A stretch of 39,787 bases of DNA from Verrucomicrobiia bacterium (GCA_030432565.1 JAUIGV010000043.1:1-39787), one strand, 5' to 3'; shown: positions 1 to 9,815, counted from the first letter of the stretch. The notes: generated by a model not told the origin, from the sequence alone. Made by a program: numbers and translations.

Positions 1-31
1 GTATTTTTCTTACATTGTTGGATAGGTCTCA

Positions 32-559
32 CTACCCCCGTGGCGGAGAGATAGCCCACGAAAACCCTAGATGCGCCGCTTTCTCTTTCAAGGTTCGCGC
101 ACCTCGTGAACTGCAACCATAGAATCTAGCCAGTTTTTCACCGGGCAGATGCTTAATGGTTGCCCCAGTGAAAAACTGGTCGAAATAGCTTCGCTGTCCG
201 GCCCACAAGAACCAATAAAGCAGATACTGACTGTCTAAACATGAATGAGGTCGCACTCGGTGGAGTGCTTTCTGAATCTTCATGTCCGGAACTTGGTCGT
301 TCCACAACGCGCACCTACCTGGTTCTCCTCCCTCACAAACAACTAGGTCTCCACGTTTCAGTCCATAGCGTTCATGCTCGTGTTCCTCGAACCGCATTTC
401 AGGTAGATCATTTAGATCAAACCTTCCCCATCGAACATGGATGTTTCCAAGGTAGGGGTGGAGTTCCCCTCGGTTCTTCTTCTTGTCCAGCATCTTCCCC
501 AAGCAGAGGTCAGCCACCTCAGCAAGTTTGCGCTTTGGCCATACCTGTGTGCTCGTCAT
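32..559 (-). CDS. hsdS: Truncated type I restriction-modification specificity subunit HsdS
   Basis: HsdS recognises the DNA target for a type I restriction-modification complex. The start ATG (559-557) overlaps the hsdM stop as ATGA, so this start is firm. Residues 1 to about 144 look like a normal first target-recognition domain: an N-terminal [12 protein letters not shown]-type segment, then [16 protein letters not shown], and finally the [12 protein letters not shown] stretch that leads into the first central conserved region. The expected PLPPLxEQ segment never comes. The frame instead runs through about 30 unrelated residues to a TAG at 34-32. The product is 175 residues, while intact HsdS proteins have around 400 with two recognition domains. 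It may be an inactive remnant or a half-subunit that acts as a dimer; the sequence does not decide. No hsdR is visible, though it could lie beyond the left edge. Confidence 0.72.
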   Translation of the reverse strand: MTSTQVWPKRKLAEVADLCLGKMLDKKKNRGELHPYLGNIHVRWGRFDLNDLPEMRFEEHEHERYGLKRGDLVVCEGGEPGRCALWNDQVPDMKIQKALHRVRPHSCLDSQYLLYWFLWAGQRSYFDQFFTGATIKHLPGEKLARFYGCSSRGARTLKEKAAHLGFSWAISPPRG

Positions 560-2133
560 GCCGTTTCCAAAATTTTCACGACGTTCTCTGCGATCCGTTC
601 CTCCAACTCCCGCGCTTCGGCGTTGAGCACTTCGAGTTCCTCGTTGAGGGTTTCGAGCTGTTCCTTGAAATCCTCGTCGCTGAGATCCTCGCCCTTGGCG
701 ACGCCGACGTAGCGGCCGGGATTGAGCGACCAGCCCTGGGCTTCGATTTCCGCGCGGGTGGCGGCTTTGCATAGGCCGGGGACGTCTTGATACTCGCTGG
801 CGTCGCCGAAGACTTCGGCCCATTTCTCGTCGGAGCCGTGGTGGAACTCGAGGTCTTCGCCGCGGTAGAAGCGGACGACATTGGCGAGGAATTCGTGCTG
901 GGCGGGGGTGAAGTCGCGGTGGGCGCGGTCGATCTGGCGGAAGACGTGGCGGGCATCGAGGAAGAGGACGGTGTCCTCGCGCGGGGTGCCGGATTTGCCC
1001 TTGTCGAGGAACCAGAGGGTGCAGGGCAGGATAACGGTGTAGAAGAAGTTCGAGCCGATGCTGACCATGACGTCGACGTCGCCGCTGCGGATGAGCTTTT
1101 CCCGGATGTCCTGCTCGGAGGCGCGGGCGTCGGCGGCGGAGTTGGCCATGACGAAGCCGGCGCGACCTTTCGCACTGAGCGCGGAGTGGAAGTGCTGGAT
1201 CCAGAGGTAGTTGCCATTGTCGGTGCGCGGCAGACCGAAGGGGTAGCGCGGGTCGTCGGCGAGGCGATCCTTGTCGATCTTGCTGACGTTGAAGGGCGGA
1301 TTGGCGAGGACGAAGTCGAAGCGGCCGACGGAGTCGTGGAGGTCCTCGTAGTAGGTATTGCCCTGGCGGATGTCGCCGCTGAGGCCGTGGACGGCGAGGT
1401 TGAGCCGGGCGAGGCGGGAGGTGTCGGTGACGCGTTCCTGTCCGTGGACGGAGATCTCGGCGGTGGGGTTCTTGTGATGCTCCTCCACGAAGCGGGCACT
1501 CTGGACAAACATGCCGCCGGAGCCGCAGGCGGGATCGTAGATGCGCCCGTGGTAGGGCTCGAGGATATCGACGATGAGGCGGACGATGGAGGTGGGCGTG
1601 TAGAATTCGCCGCCCTTCTGCCCCTCGGACATGGCGAACTTGCCGAGGAAGTATTCGTAGATCAGGCCGAAGGTGTCGCCCTCCTTGTCCATGGGGATGG
1701 AGGCCATGACCTTGAGAAGCTCGGCGAGGGTGCGGTTCTCGAGGACCTGGAAGGTCTTGGGCAGGACGTCGGCGAGGTCCGGGTTTTCCTTTTCCACCGC
1801 GCGCATGGCGTCATTGACCGCCTTGCCCATGGCCGAGCCCTCGGGGAGCTGGAGCAGGTGCGGGAAGCGGGCTTCCTCGGGCAGGTAGAGCACGCCCTTG
1901 GCATGGTAGTCCTTCGGGCCGATCTTGCGGCGTCCGGTGGCCGGGCCGATTTCTTCGGCAGCAGCGGCAAAGCGGGTCTCGGCGTAGCGCAGGAAGATGA
2001 GCCCGAGAACGATCGGCGAGAACTCCGAGGGCTTCAGTGCGGCATTGGCCCACAGGCTGTTGGCAGCGTCCCAGAGGCGATTTTCGAGTTCGGCGTGGGA
2101 GTCGTCGGAGGAGGCGGGTTCGGTCCAGTGCAT
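556..2133 (-). CDS. hsdM: Type I restriction-modification system DNA adenine methyltransferase HsdM
   Basis: N6-adenine methyltransferase subunit of a type I restriction-modification complex, using S-adenosylmethionine. The 525-residue product has the family layout: a helical HsdM N-terminal domain ([15 protein letters not shown], then [11 protein letters not shown]-like) over roughly residues 12-150, then the methyltransferase domain with SAM-binding motif [11 protein letters not shown] near residue 200 and catalytic motif IV NPPF near residue 280. The C-terminus is a Glu/Leu-rich coiled coil of the kind that contacts HsdS. The length is normal and the gene looks intact. It is translationally coupled to hsdS by an ATGA overlap. 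Its GC content is visibly higher than that of the hsdS recognition domain, which fits the exchange of recognition domains often seen in these loci. The 138 bases upstream hold no clear promoter. Confidence 0.95.
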   Translation of the reverse strand: MHWTEPASSDDSHAELENRLWDAANSLWANAALKPSEFSPIVLGLIFLRYAETRFAAAAEEIGPATGRRKIGPKDYHAKGVLYLPEEARFPHLLQLPEGSAMGKAVNDAMRAVEKENPDLADVLPKTFQVLENRTLAELLKVMASIPMDKEGDTFGLIYEYFLGKFAMSEGQKGGEFYTPTSIVRLIVDILEPYHGRIYDPACGSGGMFVQSARFVEEHHKNPTAEISVHGQERVTDTSRLARLNLAVHGLSGDIRQGNTYYEDLHDSVGRFDFVLANPPFNVSKIDKDRLADDPRYPFGLPRTDNGNYLWIQHFHSALSAKGRAGFVMANSAADARASEQDIREKLIRSGDVDVMVSIGSNFFYTVILPCTLWFLDKGKSGTPREDTVLFLDARHVFRQIDRAHRDFTPAQHEFLANVVRFYRGEDLEFHHGSDEKWAEVFGDASEYQDVPGLCKAATRAEIEAQGWSLNPGRYVGVAKGEDLSDEDFKEQLETLNEELEVLNAEARELEERIAENVVKILETA

Positions 2134-2271
2134 GTGCTACGAAAAATCTATCAGTTTCATAACTGCTGACGAAGGAAAGAAGAAGAATCCGAAGAAGTTT
2201 TTCTCATATTCGTTTGCAGATCGTTGATTGAAAGCGGCTCCGGAATCATCTCCCCTGCCCTTTTCCTTCCC

Positions 2272-3615
2272 TCAGCGCTTGTCCGGGCGTTCGGAGGCGG
2301 GGATGTGAACGACGGTGAGGGCGCAGGTGTTAAAGGCGAGCTTGCCGCGTTTGGGATCGGGTCCGCCCCGGTTGCCGTGCCAGGTGATCATGACCTTGTC
2401 TCCTTCAGGAGAAACCGCGGTGGCGTAGGTTCCCATGGGAACGAAGCCGAAGGCATCGCGGCAGTGGGGATGGAGAAAGGCGATGACCTTGCGGACTCCG
2501 GTTTTGAGATCGTATTGCACGAGGGGCGAGCCGTCGCGGTAACTGCCACCGTGGGCACCGGCGACAAAGTAAAGGTAGCGCCCGGTTTTGGGATCAAGAT
2601 CGATCGAGGCGATGTAGTTCTCCTTCCCCACGATGAGCCCTCCGAGGGAGCGGGCGCTTTCCGTGCGGGTGTCAAACTCCCACAAGTGGTCGCCATCGAC
2701 GGTATAGACTTTTCCTTCGCGCGTCTCGCGGGTGGCGGCCCGCAGTCCCACCTCGGCAGCGATCTTTTGGGGCGGGCCGGGCTTGGCGGGATCGAAGCGG
2801 GCGAGCGGGGCCGCGATCCCGCGACCACCCTCGCGATGGAAGTAGAGCCGTCCCGTGGACGGGGCAAAGATCATGGCCCGGTAGGGACCGGAATCATCGT
2901 GGTAGAGGACCTTCTTTTCCCGGGTGTCGTAAGCGAGGAATTGCACCCGCTTCACCGAGCGGTCGCCATCGGCGGTGCCGGCATAGAAGATGAGGCGTTC
3001 GGGATCGAGCTCGCCGGTGGGCAGGCATTGGTTGGGGAGCGGAGCGTGGGCCACGACCTCGCCGCGTCCGTCGTCGGGATGGCAGCGCAGGATCCAGGCG
3101 CCCTTGAAACCGTTCTCCGGAATGCTGGCGCGCGTGCTTCCACGATGGGTGGCAAAGTAGAGCCACCCGTCGGACCCCAGAGTGAGGCGGGTGTGAATCT
3201 TGCCCGGAGTGTAGTCGGGTTCGGGCACGCGGATGATGCTTTGGACATCGGTGAGGAGACGAAGCGATTTGGTGGTGGTATTGTAGGCGTAGACGAAGGC
3301 GTTGCCGCGCGGGGCGAGGTGGTCGCCAATGCTGGTGTAGTAGGTGTCCCCCACGGCGAGGCCATCGCCCCAAACCGACCACGGATTGCCGGGGTAGCGC
3401 TGGCAGTCGAAGTAGAGGAAATCGACGGTGGGCGCGGCTTTGGCGATGGTGACGCCGTCCTTGAGTTCGCCCGGTGGCTTGAGCCAGATTTCGGAGCCAA
3501 GGGTCGTGACCGCCTTGCCATCGGGAAAGACCGGGGGCCATGCCAGTTCCCCGGCCCGGAGGCATGGCAAAGTGGCGATGGTGAGAGCGATTGGAAGGAA
3601 GAGAAGAATCTTCAT
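2272..3615 (-). CDS. Secreted beta-propeller-like protein of unknown function
   Basis: A 447-residue exported protein. It begins with a clear signal peptide (MKILLFLPIALTIATLPCLRA), and this ATG overlaps the stop of the FG-GAP gene upstream as ATGA, which sets the start. An open frame extends further upstream but antisense-like composition and the signal peptide argue against using it. The mature part has repeated strand-rich units such as DGWLYFATHRGS, FAPSTGRLYF, DGDHLWEFDTRT and KTGRYLYFVAGAHGG, which suggest a six- to seven-bladed propeller related to SMP-30/NHL or WD40-like folds. No catalytic motif is evident. The arrangement with the preceding FG-GAP/ASPIC protein suggests both are made together and act outside the cytoplasm. 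The substrate or partner is not known. Confidence 0.85.
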   Translation of the reverse strand: MKILLFLPIALTIATLPCLRAGELAWPPVFPDGKAVTTLGSEIWLKPPGELKDGVTIAKAAPTVDFLYFDCQRYPGNPWSVWGDGLAVGDTYYTSIGDHLAPRGNAFVYAYNTTTKSLRLLTDVQSIIRVPEPDYTPGKIHTRLTLGSDGWLYFATHRGSTRASIPENGFKGAWILRCHPDDGRGEVVAHAPLPNQCLPTGELDPERLIFYAGTADGDRSVKRVQFLAYDTREKKVLYHDDSGPYRAMIFAPSTGRLYFHREGGRGIAAPLARFDPAKPGPPQKIAAEVGLRAATRETREGKVYTVDGDHLWEFDTRTESARSLGGLIVGKENYIASIDLDPKTGRYLYFVAGAHGGSYRDGSPLVQYDLKTGVRKVIAFLHPHCRDAFGFVPMGTYATAVSPEGDKVMITWHGNRGGPDPKRGKLAFNTCALTVVHIPASERPDKR

Positions 3616-5204
3616 GGCAGTTCGAAAGTGAGGACCTGATTCTTGGCGACCCCGTCTCGCTTGAGTGATTTTCCGGAAGGGAGATGCAGGATGACCGAAT
3701 CGACCTGCTCGAGTTTTCCGAGTCCGAAATGGACCATGGGGATTTGACCGCTGGCGTAGCCGTATCCGGTGGCGATTTCGCGGATCCCCAACCCGGGGAT
3801 CTCGACCTTGAGACCGATGCCGTTGCCGGGGATCTTGTTTGGTGTCTTGTGGACGGCCCGGACCTGCAGCCAGCCGCCGGCCCGGGTGGTATTGCGCAGG
3901 AGGCGGGTGTGATTTCCGGCGAACCAATTCACAAGGAGAAGATCGACTCTGCCATCGCCATCGTAGTCGGCAGTGGGACCGGCGGGAAAGTAAACCGCCC
4001 TGGCGTTCGGAGGCGGGGTCGGCCCCTGGAACCGGGGAACGCCACCCGGCTTGCCGCCGAGGTTGCGATAAACGAGAGGAGTGATCTCCCCTGCTTCATC
4101 AAGCCAAGCGGCGGAGAAATAGAGATCAAGCCAGCCATCGTTGTCGAAGTCCTGCATCTCGACATGTGGAACGCGGGTTGACCATTCCGCGGGAAGTCCG
4201 GATTGCGGAGTGACATCGACAAAGGCCGGCGGCGACTCCCCCTTCGAGACCTTCGCCGAACCGAGATAGATGCGATTGCGGGCGGGCTCGCCGTGGATGC
4301 TGAGAACGAGGTCGCTCTGCCCGTCGCCATTCAGGTCTCCAAAGGCCGCTCCACACGGCCAGTCTTCGTTGTGCAGGGGTTTCCAGGCGAGTGTTTCACC
4401 AAGAGTCGGAACTTCCTCGAATCGCTTGTTCCGACAGAGGAAGAAGCGGTTGGAATGAGCCACAAAAAGAGCGAGGCCTTCCGGGAGCCGGGTGACCGCC
4501 GCGCCCAAGCCAAAGAGATCAGCGGGCAGGCCGGCTTCCTTCGTGACATCTTGAAATCGCAAGCCGCCTTTGTTGCGATAGAGAGCGCTCCGCGGGTTTT
4601 TGGTAAAACGGTCTTCGATGATCAGGAGATCGAGGAGACCATCATCATCGTAGTCGAGCGGCATGACATTACGCGCGGTGAGGAGGCCCTCCGGGCAGGC
4701 CCCGCATTCGCGGGAGATGTCGATCAGGGTGCCCTTGTCGTTCTTGAACAACTGAACCAGTTGGGTGGTGGCGCGGGCCTGGATTTCGCCGCGGTCCCGG
4801 CGGCGTTTCGATTTGGCATTGTTGCCCACGATCAGCTCGGGCCATCCATCGTTGTCAAGATCGGCAAAAACCGCTCCGCTGGTGCGGGCGTGGATCGCGG
4901 CCGGAGAGTCGATGATTTTTCGGAACCTTCCGTCCCCGAGATTTTCGAAGAGAGCATTGGGCGGAGGCTTTTTCTTCGGGGCGTATTCCTCGTCGGGACG
5001 GTCGGCAAAGCCGCCGACGAAAAGATCGGGATCGCCATCACCATCGATATCACCCCAGGCGGCGCCGTGGCCAAGAAAGCCGGCGAGAGGGGCACGCAGG
5101 CCGGCCTCTTCGGTGACGTCCTCGAAGGTGATTTCGGCAGCCTCCGGGGCAACTCCTGAAACGAAGAGAAACACCATGGAGCGCAATCCCGCCGGCCTGA
5201 TCAT
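3612..5204 (-). CDS. FG-GAP repeat / ASPIC-UnbV (CRTAC1-like) secreted protein
   Basis: A 530-residue extracellular repeat protein. At least six calcium-binding FG-GAP/VCBS loops are visible: DIDGDGDPD, DLDNDGWPE, DYDDDGLLD, DLNGDGQSD, DFDNDGWLD and DYDGDGRVD, spaced 50-100 residues apart, which predicts a seven-bladed integrin-like propeller. The last 80 residues (GIGLKVEIPG, GYGYASGQIPMVHFGLG, VDSVILHLPSG) are a typical ASPIC/UnbV domain as in CRTAC1 proteins. The ATG at 5204 is preferred because it gives a short hydrophobic leader; the frame stays open to 5282, and another ATG occurs nine codons downstream. The stop overlaps the start of the downstream propeller gene. The molecular role of bacterial CRTAC1-like proteins is mostly unknown; binding or adhesion outside the cell is an inference. 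Confidence 0.9.
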   Translation of the reverse strand: MIRPAGLRSMVFLFVSGVAPEAAEITFEDVTEEAGLRAPLAGFLGHGAAWGDIDGDGDPDLFVGGFADRPDEEYAPKKKPPPNALFENLGDGRFRKIIDSPAAIHARTSGAVFADLDNDGWPELIVGNNAKSKRRRDRGEIQARATTQLVQLFKNDKGTLIDISRECGACPEGLLTARNVMPLDYDDDGLLDLLIIEDRFTKNPRSALYRNKGGLRFQDVTKEAGLPADLFGLGAAVTRLPEGLALFVAHSNRFFLCRNKRFEEVPTLGETLAWKPLHNEDWPCGAAFGDLNGDGQSDLVLSIHGEPARNRIYLGSAKVSKGESPPAFVDVTPQSGLPAEWSTRVPHVEMQDFDNDGWLDLYFSAAWLDEAGEITPLVYRNLGGKPGGVPRFQGPTPPPNARAVYFPAGPTADYDGDGRVDLLLVNWFAGNHTRLLRNTTRAGGWLQVRAVHKTPNKIPGNGIGLKVEIPGLGIREIATGYGYASGQIPMVHFGLGKLEQVDSVILHLPSGKSLKRDGVAKNQVLTFELP

Positions 5205-5354
5205 TGTCTTTTTCACAGACTCCCACACTGTCGGCCCGGTCCCCGGGCGACAAGAAGAAAGGAGGCCGGAAAGCGGGACCATCGTTAGTAGCCCATCTTC
5301 GGGTTTGAGGTGCCTTGCTTGCGAGGAATTGGAGCAGAAAGCCCACTCTTCATC

Positions 5355-6803
5355 TTAGGCAAGAAGGTCTTTGACCACCTTGCCGTGGACGTCGGTGAGG
5401 CGGTAGTCGCGGCCCTGGAAACGGTAAGTGAGTTTTTCGTGATCGAAACCGATGAGGTGCATCCAGGTCGCCTGGAGATCATGAACGTGGACCTTATCGC
5501 GGGCGACGGAGAAGCCGAGATCATCGGAGGCGCCGTGGGTGTATCCGCCTTTCACTCCCCCACCCGCCATGACCATGGTGTAGCAATCCGGGAAGTGATC
5601 GCGACCAAGCACTTTCCCCTTGGCGGTCCGTCCTTCGCGGAACGGAGTGCGCCCGAATTCCCCACCGAGGATGATGAGGGTGTCTTCGAAAAGACCGCGC
5701 TCCTTGAGATCATTGATCAAAGCCGCGACGGGCTTGTCCATGGTCGAACATTTCTTGGTAAGACCATCGCGGATGTCTTCGGCAGGGTTGGTCCCGTGGA
5801 AGTCCCAGCCCCAATCGAAAAGCTGGACGAAGCGCACGCCGTCCTCGGCGAGACGTCGGGCGAGGAGGCAGTTGTTGGCGAAGCTGGAGGCTCCGGGTTG
5901 GGCACCGTAACTCTCAAGGGTTTTCTTGGACTCCCTGGAAATATCCATGACCTCGGGAACCGACATTTGCATGCGGAAGGCGAGCTCGTATTGCGCCATG
6001 CGGGTGAGGGTCTCGGGATGGGCGAAGTCCCTGGAAGCCGCCTCGTTGAGATCGCGGAGGGCATCGAGACTTGAACGACGCAAACTGCGGTCCATCCCCG
6101 GCGGGTCGGTGACGTAGAGAACGGGGTCCCCTTTCGAGCGGCACTGCACGCCCTGGTAAACAGACGGAATGAATCCGGAGCCGAAGGAACTCTTGCCGCC
6201 GTTCGGTTGCACTCCGCTGGAAATGAGAACGACGTAACCGGGAAGATTTTGGTTTTCGGACCCCAGTCCGTAAGTGGTCCACGCTCCAAAGGTCGGGCGC
6301 CCCGGTTGCTGGAAACCGGTGTGCACGAAGAGCTCGGCGGGCGCGTGATTGAAATGGTCGGTGGTCATCGAGTTGATGACGCAAAGATCATCGGCGACGC
6401 CGTGAAGGTGCGGAATGGCATCGGACATCCAGAGGCCGTTCTTGCCGTATTGCTTGAAGGTGCGCGGACTGCCCATGAGCTTGGGCGTGCCGGAGGTGAA
6501 GGCGAACTTCTTCCCCTTGATGTATTCATCGGGACATTCCTGACCATCGCGTTTCACGAGCTCGGGTTTGTGATCCCACATGTCGAGATGCGGCGGCGAG
6601 CCGGTGAGGTGAAGGTAGATGACCCGCTTGGCCTTGGGCGCGAAGTGCGGGAGCTTTGGCAGAAGCGGATTGTCGGGCGCCTCCAGCCCCATGGCATCGG
6701 TCGCGAGCATCTCGCTGAGAGCGACCCCGCCGAGCCCCATGGAGCATTGTTTAAAAAAGTGCCGCCGGGTTTTGTATTGCAGGCTTTCGAGCTGTGGATT
6801 CAT
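5355..6803 (-). CDS. DUF1501 domain protein with Tat-type signal (locus A)
   Basis: A 482-residue DUF1501 (PF07394) protein, a family related to the alkaline phosphatase/sulfatase superfamily and abundant in Planctomycetes and Verrucomicrobia. The N-terminus has a twin-arginine-type signal, TRRHFFKQCSMGLGGVAL, predicting folded export. Family motifs visible are YLHLTGSPPHLDMWDHKP near residue 65-85, HFNHAPAELFVHTG, GGEFGRTPF near residue 375, and GRDHFPDCYTMVMAGGG with GGYTHGASDD near residue 400. It lies 21 bases downstream of the PSCyt/DUF1549 gene on the same strand, the usual partner arrangement for this family. The enzymatic activity of DUF1501 proteins has not, to my knowledge, been settled, so none is assigned. 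Confidence 0.93.
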   Translation of the reverse strand: MNPQLESLQYKTRRHFFKQCSMGLGGVALSEMLATDAMGLEAPDNPLLPKLPHFAPKAKRVIYLHLTGSPPHLDMWDHKPELVKRDGQECPDEYIKGKKFAFTSGTPKLMGSPRTFKQYGKNGLWMSDAIPHLHGVADDLCVINSMTTDHFNHAPAELFVHTGFQQPGRPTFGAWTTYGLGSENQNLPGYVVLISSGVQPNGGKSSFGSGFIPSVYQGVQCRSKGDPVLYVTDPPGMDRSLRRSSLDALRDLNEAASRDFAHPETLTRMAQYELAFRMQMSVPEVMDISRESKKTLESYGAQPGASSFANNCLLARRLAEDGVRFVQLFDWGWDFHGTNPAEDIRDGLTKKCSTMDKPVAALINDLKERGLFEDTLIILGGEFGRTPFREGRTAKGKVLGRDHFPDCYTMVMAGGGVKGGYTHGASDDLGFSVARDKVHVHDLQATWMHLIGFDHEKLTYRFQGRDYRLTDVHGKVVKDLLA

Positions 6804-6824
6804 GAAAAAAGATGATTGAGGATT

Positions 6825-9815
6825 CTAGCGTTTCATCAGGGTCTCATCGAGATTGAGGAGGATGTTGGCAACGACGGTGAGAGATGCGAGTTCGACAACA
6901 TCGCCGCCCACGGGAATGGGCCCGATGGGATTGGTGGCCATTTCTTTAGCGAGTTTTTTATCGGCGGCATACTTGGTACGAGTGGAATCGTACAAGGCGA
7001 TAAGTCGGGCGGACTCAACCTCTTTGGGAGGCCGTGCCAGCGTGAGACGGAAACCAAGCTTGATCCTGTCGGCGATGGAACCCTGGTGCGCGGCCATGCG
7101 CCGTGCGAGGGCCTGGGCGGCTTCGATGTAAACAGGATCATTCAAGGTCACGAGCGCCTGCAGCGGCGTGTTGGTGGTGCCGCGCCGGACGGTGCAAACC
7201 TCACGATTGGGCGCCCCGAAGGTGGCCATGGAGGGATAGGGACTGGAGCGACGCCAGCTGGTGTAAAGGCCGCGGCGGAACTTGTCCTCACCCGTGCTCG
7301 TTTGCCAATCGGTGCCACCACCAAAGGCGGCCCGCAAACCGAGGTTGGGCTGTGGCGGACGGACGGGAGCACCATACATTTTGGAGCTCAGCAATCCCGA
7401 AACCGCGAGAGCCTGGTCACGGATCATTTCGGCAGAGAGACGGACACGGGGACCGCGTGCCACGAGCCGGTTGTCGGGATCACGGGCGGCCATGTCGTCG
7501 GTGACGTGGGAGTTCTGGCGATAGGCGGAAGAACTCACGAGGAGGCGCAGAAATTTTTTGACGTCCCATCCTCCGTCCATGAATTCGACGGCGAGCCAAT
7601 CGAGGAGTTCGGGATGGGAGGGGCGCTCTCCCTGCGATCCGAATTCCTCGCTGGTGAGGACGATGCCCACGCCGAAAAGGTTCTCCCAAAAACGGTTGGC
7701 AACGACACGGGCGGTGAGTGGATTTTCGCGATCCACCAACCACCTGGCCATGGCGAGGCGGTCGGGATTGACACCTTCGGGAAGCGAACCGAAGACCTTG
7801 GGAACCCCCGGACCCACCTCCTCGCCGAGGCTGAGATAGCTTCCCCGGAGCTGGATGTGGGTCTTGCGATGCTTGGCCTTGGGCAGCTCGCGCATGATGG
7901 GTACGGTCGTCAGAGGCTTCACGGCTTCCAGCTGTTTCTTAAGATCGGCAAGCTTTTGATTGAGCGCGAGAGCTTCGGGGTTGGTCTTTTGATAAAGGGA
8001 GAGGACGGTGGCCTTTTCGGCATCGGTTCGTTGAGCCTCGGGCTTTTTTAGAATCGCGACGAGGGAATCCGGAAGAGCTACCGAGGGTCCCGGAGCATCG
8101 GTCACGGAAATACGGAATCGTCCGAGAGCGTGGTTGGGATAACGTTGGAGAAGCTTCAGGGTGAGCTCACTGCCGGTGAGTGGTTTGGCCAGCTCCACGA
8201 CAAGGTGGTGGTCCCGGCCGAGGGCTCCCCCGACCGCCCAGCCGGAGTCCTTTCCGGCATTGCCATCGATGGCAGAGGCTGCACCAAACTGGCTCTGATC
8301 ATATGTCGAGGTGGCATTGGAGAATGCGGCCTTGCTGCTGCCCGCACCAAGTTCGATTTCATTGATGACAAAGTTGCCATTTCTTCCCGGCCCGCCGCTT
8401 CCCAGTTTATCATAAGCAAGGGCTTCGATCTTGATGGCGGTGATCTTTTTCAGCTTGGTGGAAGCGGTGATGGTGTAGTCATCGGTGCCGGCGGTCTTGC
8501 CGCTCACGAGGACCGAGCCGTCGGATCCTTCCTTGAAGGTCGCGCCGGAGGAGGCAGCCATCGTTTTCGGGGAAAGAACCTGCCAGCGGCCAGCAGCAGC
8601 CTTCAAATCGGCTTCCCATTTCGCGAAGACTTTTGGGGCCGGGTTTACCTGTTGAGTGATTTCTTTTTCCAGCTTGGCAATCTCGGCGGCCAGCGCGTGG
8701 GCCTGCTCCTTGTTGCGAACCCCCATCACCTGGATGATGGGCGCTTCATTGCGACGGTCGGCATCCTCCGATTGATTGAAGATGGCGAACATTGAGAAAT
8801 ACTCGGCGTGCGTGATGGGATCATACTTGTGGGTGTGACACTGGGCGCAGGCGGCGGTGGTCCCCATCCAGGTCGCCATGGTGGTATTGACGCGGTCGAC
8901 GACGGCAGCGTTGCGGAATTCCTCGTCGCTCGTTCCACCTTCGTTGTTGGTCTTGGTATTGCGATGAAAAGCCGTGGCGATGAGTTGGTCCTCAGTCGGA
9001 TTTGGAAGCAAGTCACCGGCGATTTGTTCGATGGTAAACTGGTCGAAGGGCATGTTTGCATTGAAGGCTCGAATGACCCAGTCGCGGTAGGCCCAGATGG
9101 TACGACCCGGGTCATCGGCGTAGCCGGCCGAGTCGGCATAGCGGGCCAGGTCCAGCCACATGCGTGCCCAGTGCTCTCCAAAGGCGGGCTTGGCGAGGAG
9201 GCGGTCGACGAGCTTTTCGTAGGCGTCGGCGCTCTTGTCAGAGATAAAGGCGTCGACTTCCTCCTTCGTCGGCGGGAGCCCGGTGAGATCGAGGGAGACC
9301 CGGCGAATCAAAGTGTAACGATCAGCTTCCTTGCCGGGAGAAAGGCCTTCCTTTTTCAGGCGGTCCAAAATGAAGGCATCGATGGGGCTGCGAACCCTCA
9401 TGACGCTCTCTTCTATCACAGGGACCTCGGGGCGGACGGGTTTGGTGTATGACCAGTGGACCTCGTATTCGGCGCCTTCTTTGATCCATTGCTTGAAGAG
9501 ATCGATCTCCTCCCTGGAAAAACGTTCGCCCTTCCCCGGAGGCGGCATCATTTCATCTTCGTCGTCGGTGACGATGCGGAAGATGAGCTCGCTGTCCTCG
9601 ATATTGCCCGGCACAATGGCCGAAAAGCCCCCTTTCTCCTTCATTGCGCCCTCGCGGGTATCGAGGCGGAGCTTGGCCTTGCGATCCTCTTCGTCCGGCC
9701 CGTGACAACGATAGCAGCGGTTGGAGAGCAAGGGACGAATTTGATCATTAAAGCTAACCTTTGCGCGGACGGCGGGAAGGCAGAGAATGAGAGCGAGAAT
9801 GGTGCGGAAGAACAT
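6825..9815 (-). CDS. PSCyt1-DUF1549-DUF1553 cytochrome-like secreted protein (locus A)
   Basis: A 996-residue exported protein with two haem-binding CxxCH motifs: CYRCH at about residues 34-38 in the N-terminal planctomycete cytochrome c domain, and CAQCH at about 322-326 at the end of DUF1549 (which begins near residue 145 with PIDAFILDRLKKEGL). Roughly residues 405-580 form an inserted strand-rich segment (NFVINEIELG, ASAIDGN, DSGWAVGG, LKLLQRYPNHALGRFRISVT) resembling a discoidin/F5-8-type carbohydrate-binding domain. DUF1553 follows (NPLTARVVANRFWENLFG to LVTLNDPVYIEAAQALARRM). The chosen start gives the signal peptide MFFRTILALILCLPAVRA; the frame stays open to 9941 but the extension would overlap the divergent promoter region. 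The DUF1501 partner follows directly. Redox function at the cell surface or periplasm is likely, but the substrate is unknown. Confidence 0.92.
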   Translation of the reverse strand: MFFRTILALILCLPAVRAKVSFNDQIRPLLSNRCYRCHGPDEEDRKAKLRLDTREGAMKEKGGFSAIVPGNIEDSELIFRIVTDDEDEMMPPPGKGERFSREEIDLFKQWIKEGAEYEVHWSYTKPVRPEVPVIEESVMRVRSPIDAFILDRLKKEGLSPGKEADRYTLIRRVSLDLTGLPPTKEEVDAFISDKSADAYEKLVDRLLAKPAFGEHWARMWLDLARYADSAGYADDPGRTIWAYRDWVIRAFNANMPFDQFTIEQIAGDLLPNPTEDQLIATAFHRNTKTNNEGGTSDEEFRNAAVVDRVNTTMATWMGTTAACAQCHTHKYDPITHAEYFSMFAIFNQSEDADRRNEAPIIQVMGVRNKEQAHALAAEIAKLEKEITQQVNPAPKVFAKWEADLKAAAGRWQVLSPKTMAASSGATFKEGSDGSVLVSGKTAGTDDYTITASTKLKKITAIKIEALAYDKLGSGGPGRNGNFVINEIELGAGSSKAAFSNATSTYDQSQFGAASAIDGNAGKDSGWAVGGALGRDHHLVVELAKPLTGSELTLKLLQRYPNHALGRFRISVTDAPGPSVALPDSLVAILKKPEAQRTDAEKATVLSLYQKTNPEALALNQKLADLKKQLEAVKPLTTVPIMRELPKAKHRKTHIQLRGSYLSLGEEVGPGVPKVFGSLPEGVNPDRLAMARWLVDRENPLTARVVANRFWENLFGVGIVLTSEEFGSQGERPSHPELLDWLAVEFMDGGWDVKKFLRLLVSSSAYRQNSHVTDDMAARDPDNRLVARGPRVRLSAEMIRDQALAVSGLLSSKMYGAPVRPPQPNLGLRAAFGGGTDWQTSTGEDKFRRGLYTSWRRSSPYPSMATFGAPNREVCTVRRGTTNTPLQALVTLNDPVYIEAAQALARRMAAHQGSIADRIKLGFRLTLARPPKEVESARLIALYDSTRTKYAADKKLAKEMATNPIGPIPVGGDVVELASLTVVANILLNLDETLMKR

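Noticed and set aside
787-2169. Long plus-strand open frame of 460 codons antisense to hsdM
   Set aside because: The product is a low-complexity Val/Glu/Gly/Ala string typical of the reverse strand of a GC-rich gene, whereas hsdM on the other strand has clear motifs.
2224-3639. Plus-strand open frame of 471 codons opposite the propeller gene
   Set aside because: No recognisable domain or signal; the minus-strand frame has a signal peptide and propeller repeats.
6816-8051. Plus-strand open frame of 411 codons opposite the DUF1553 part of locus A
   Set aside because: Glycine/glutamate-rich without motifs; a shadow of the PSCyt/DUF1553 gene.
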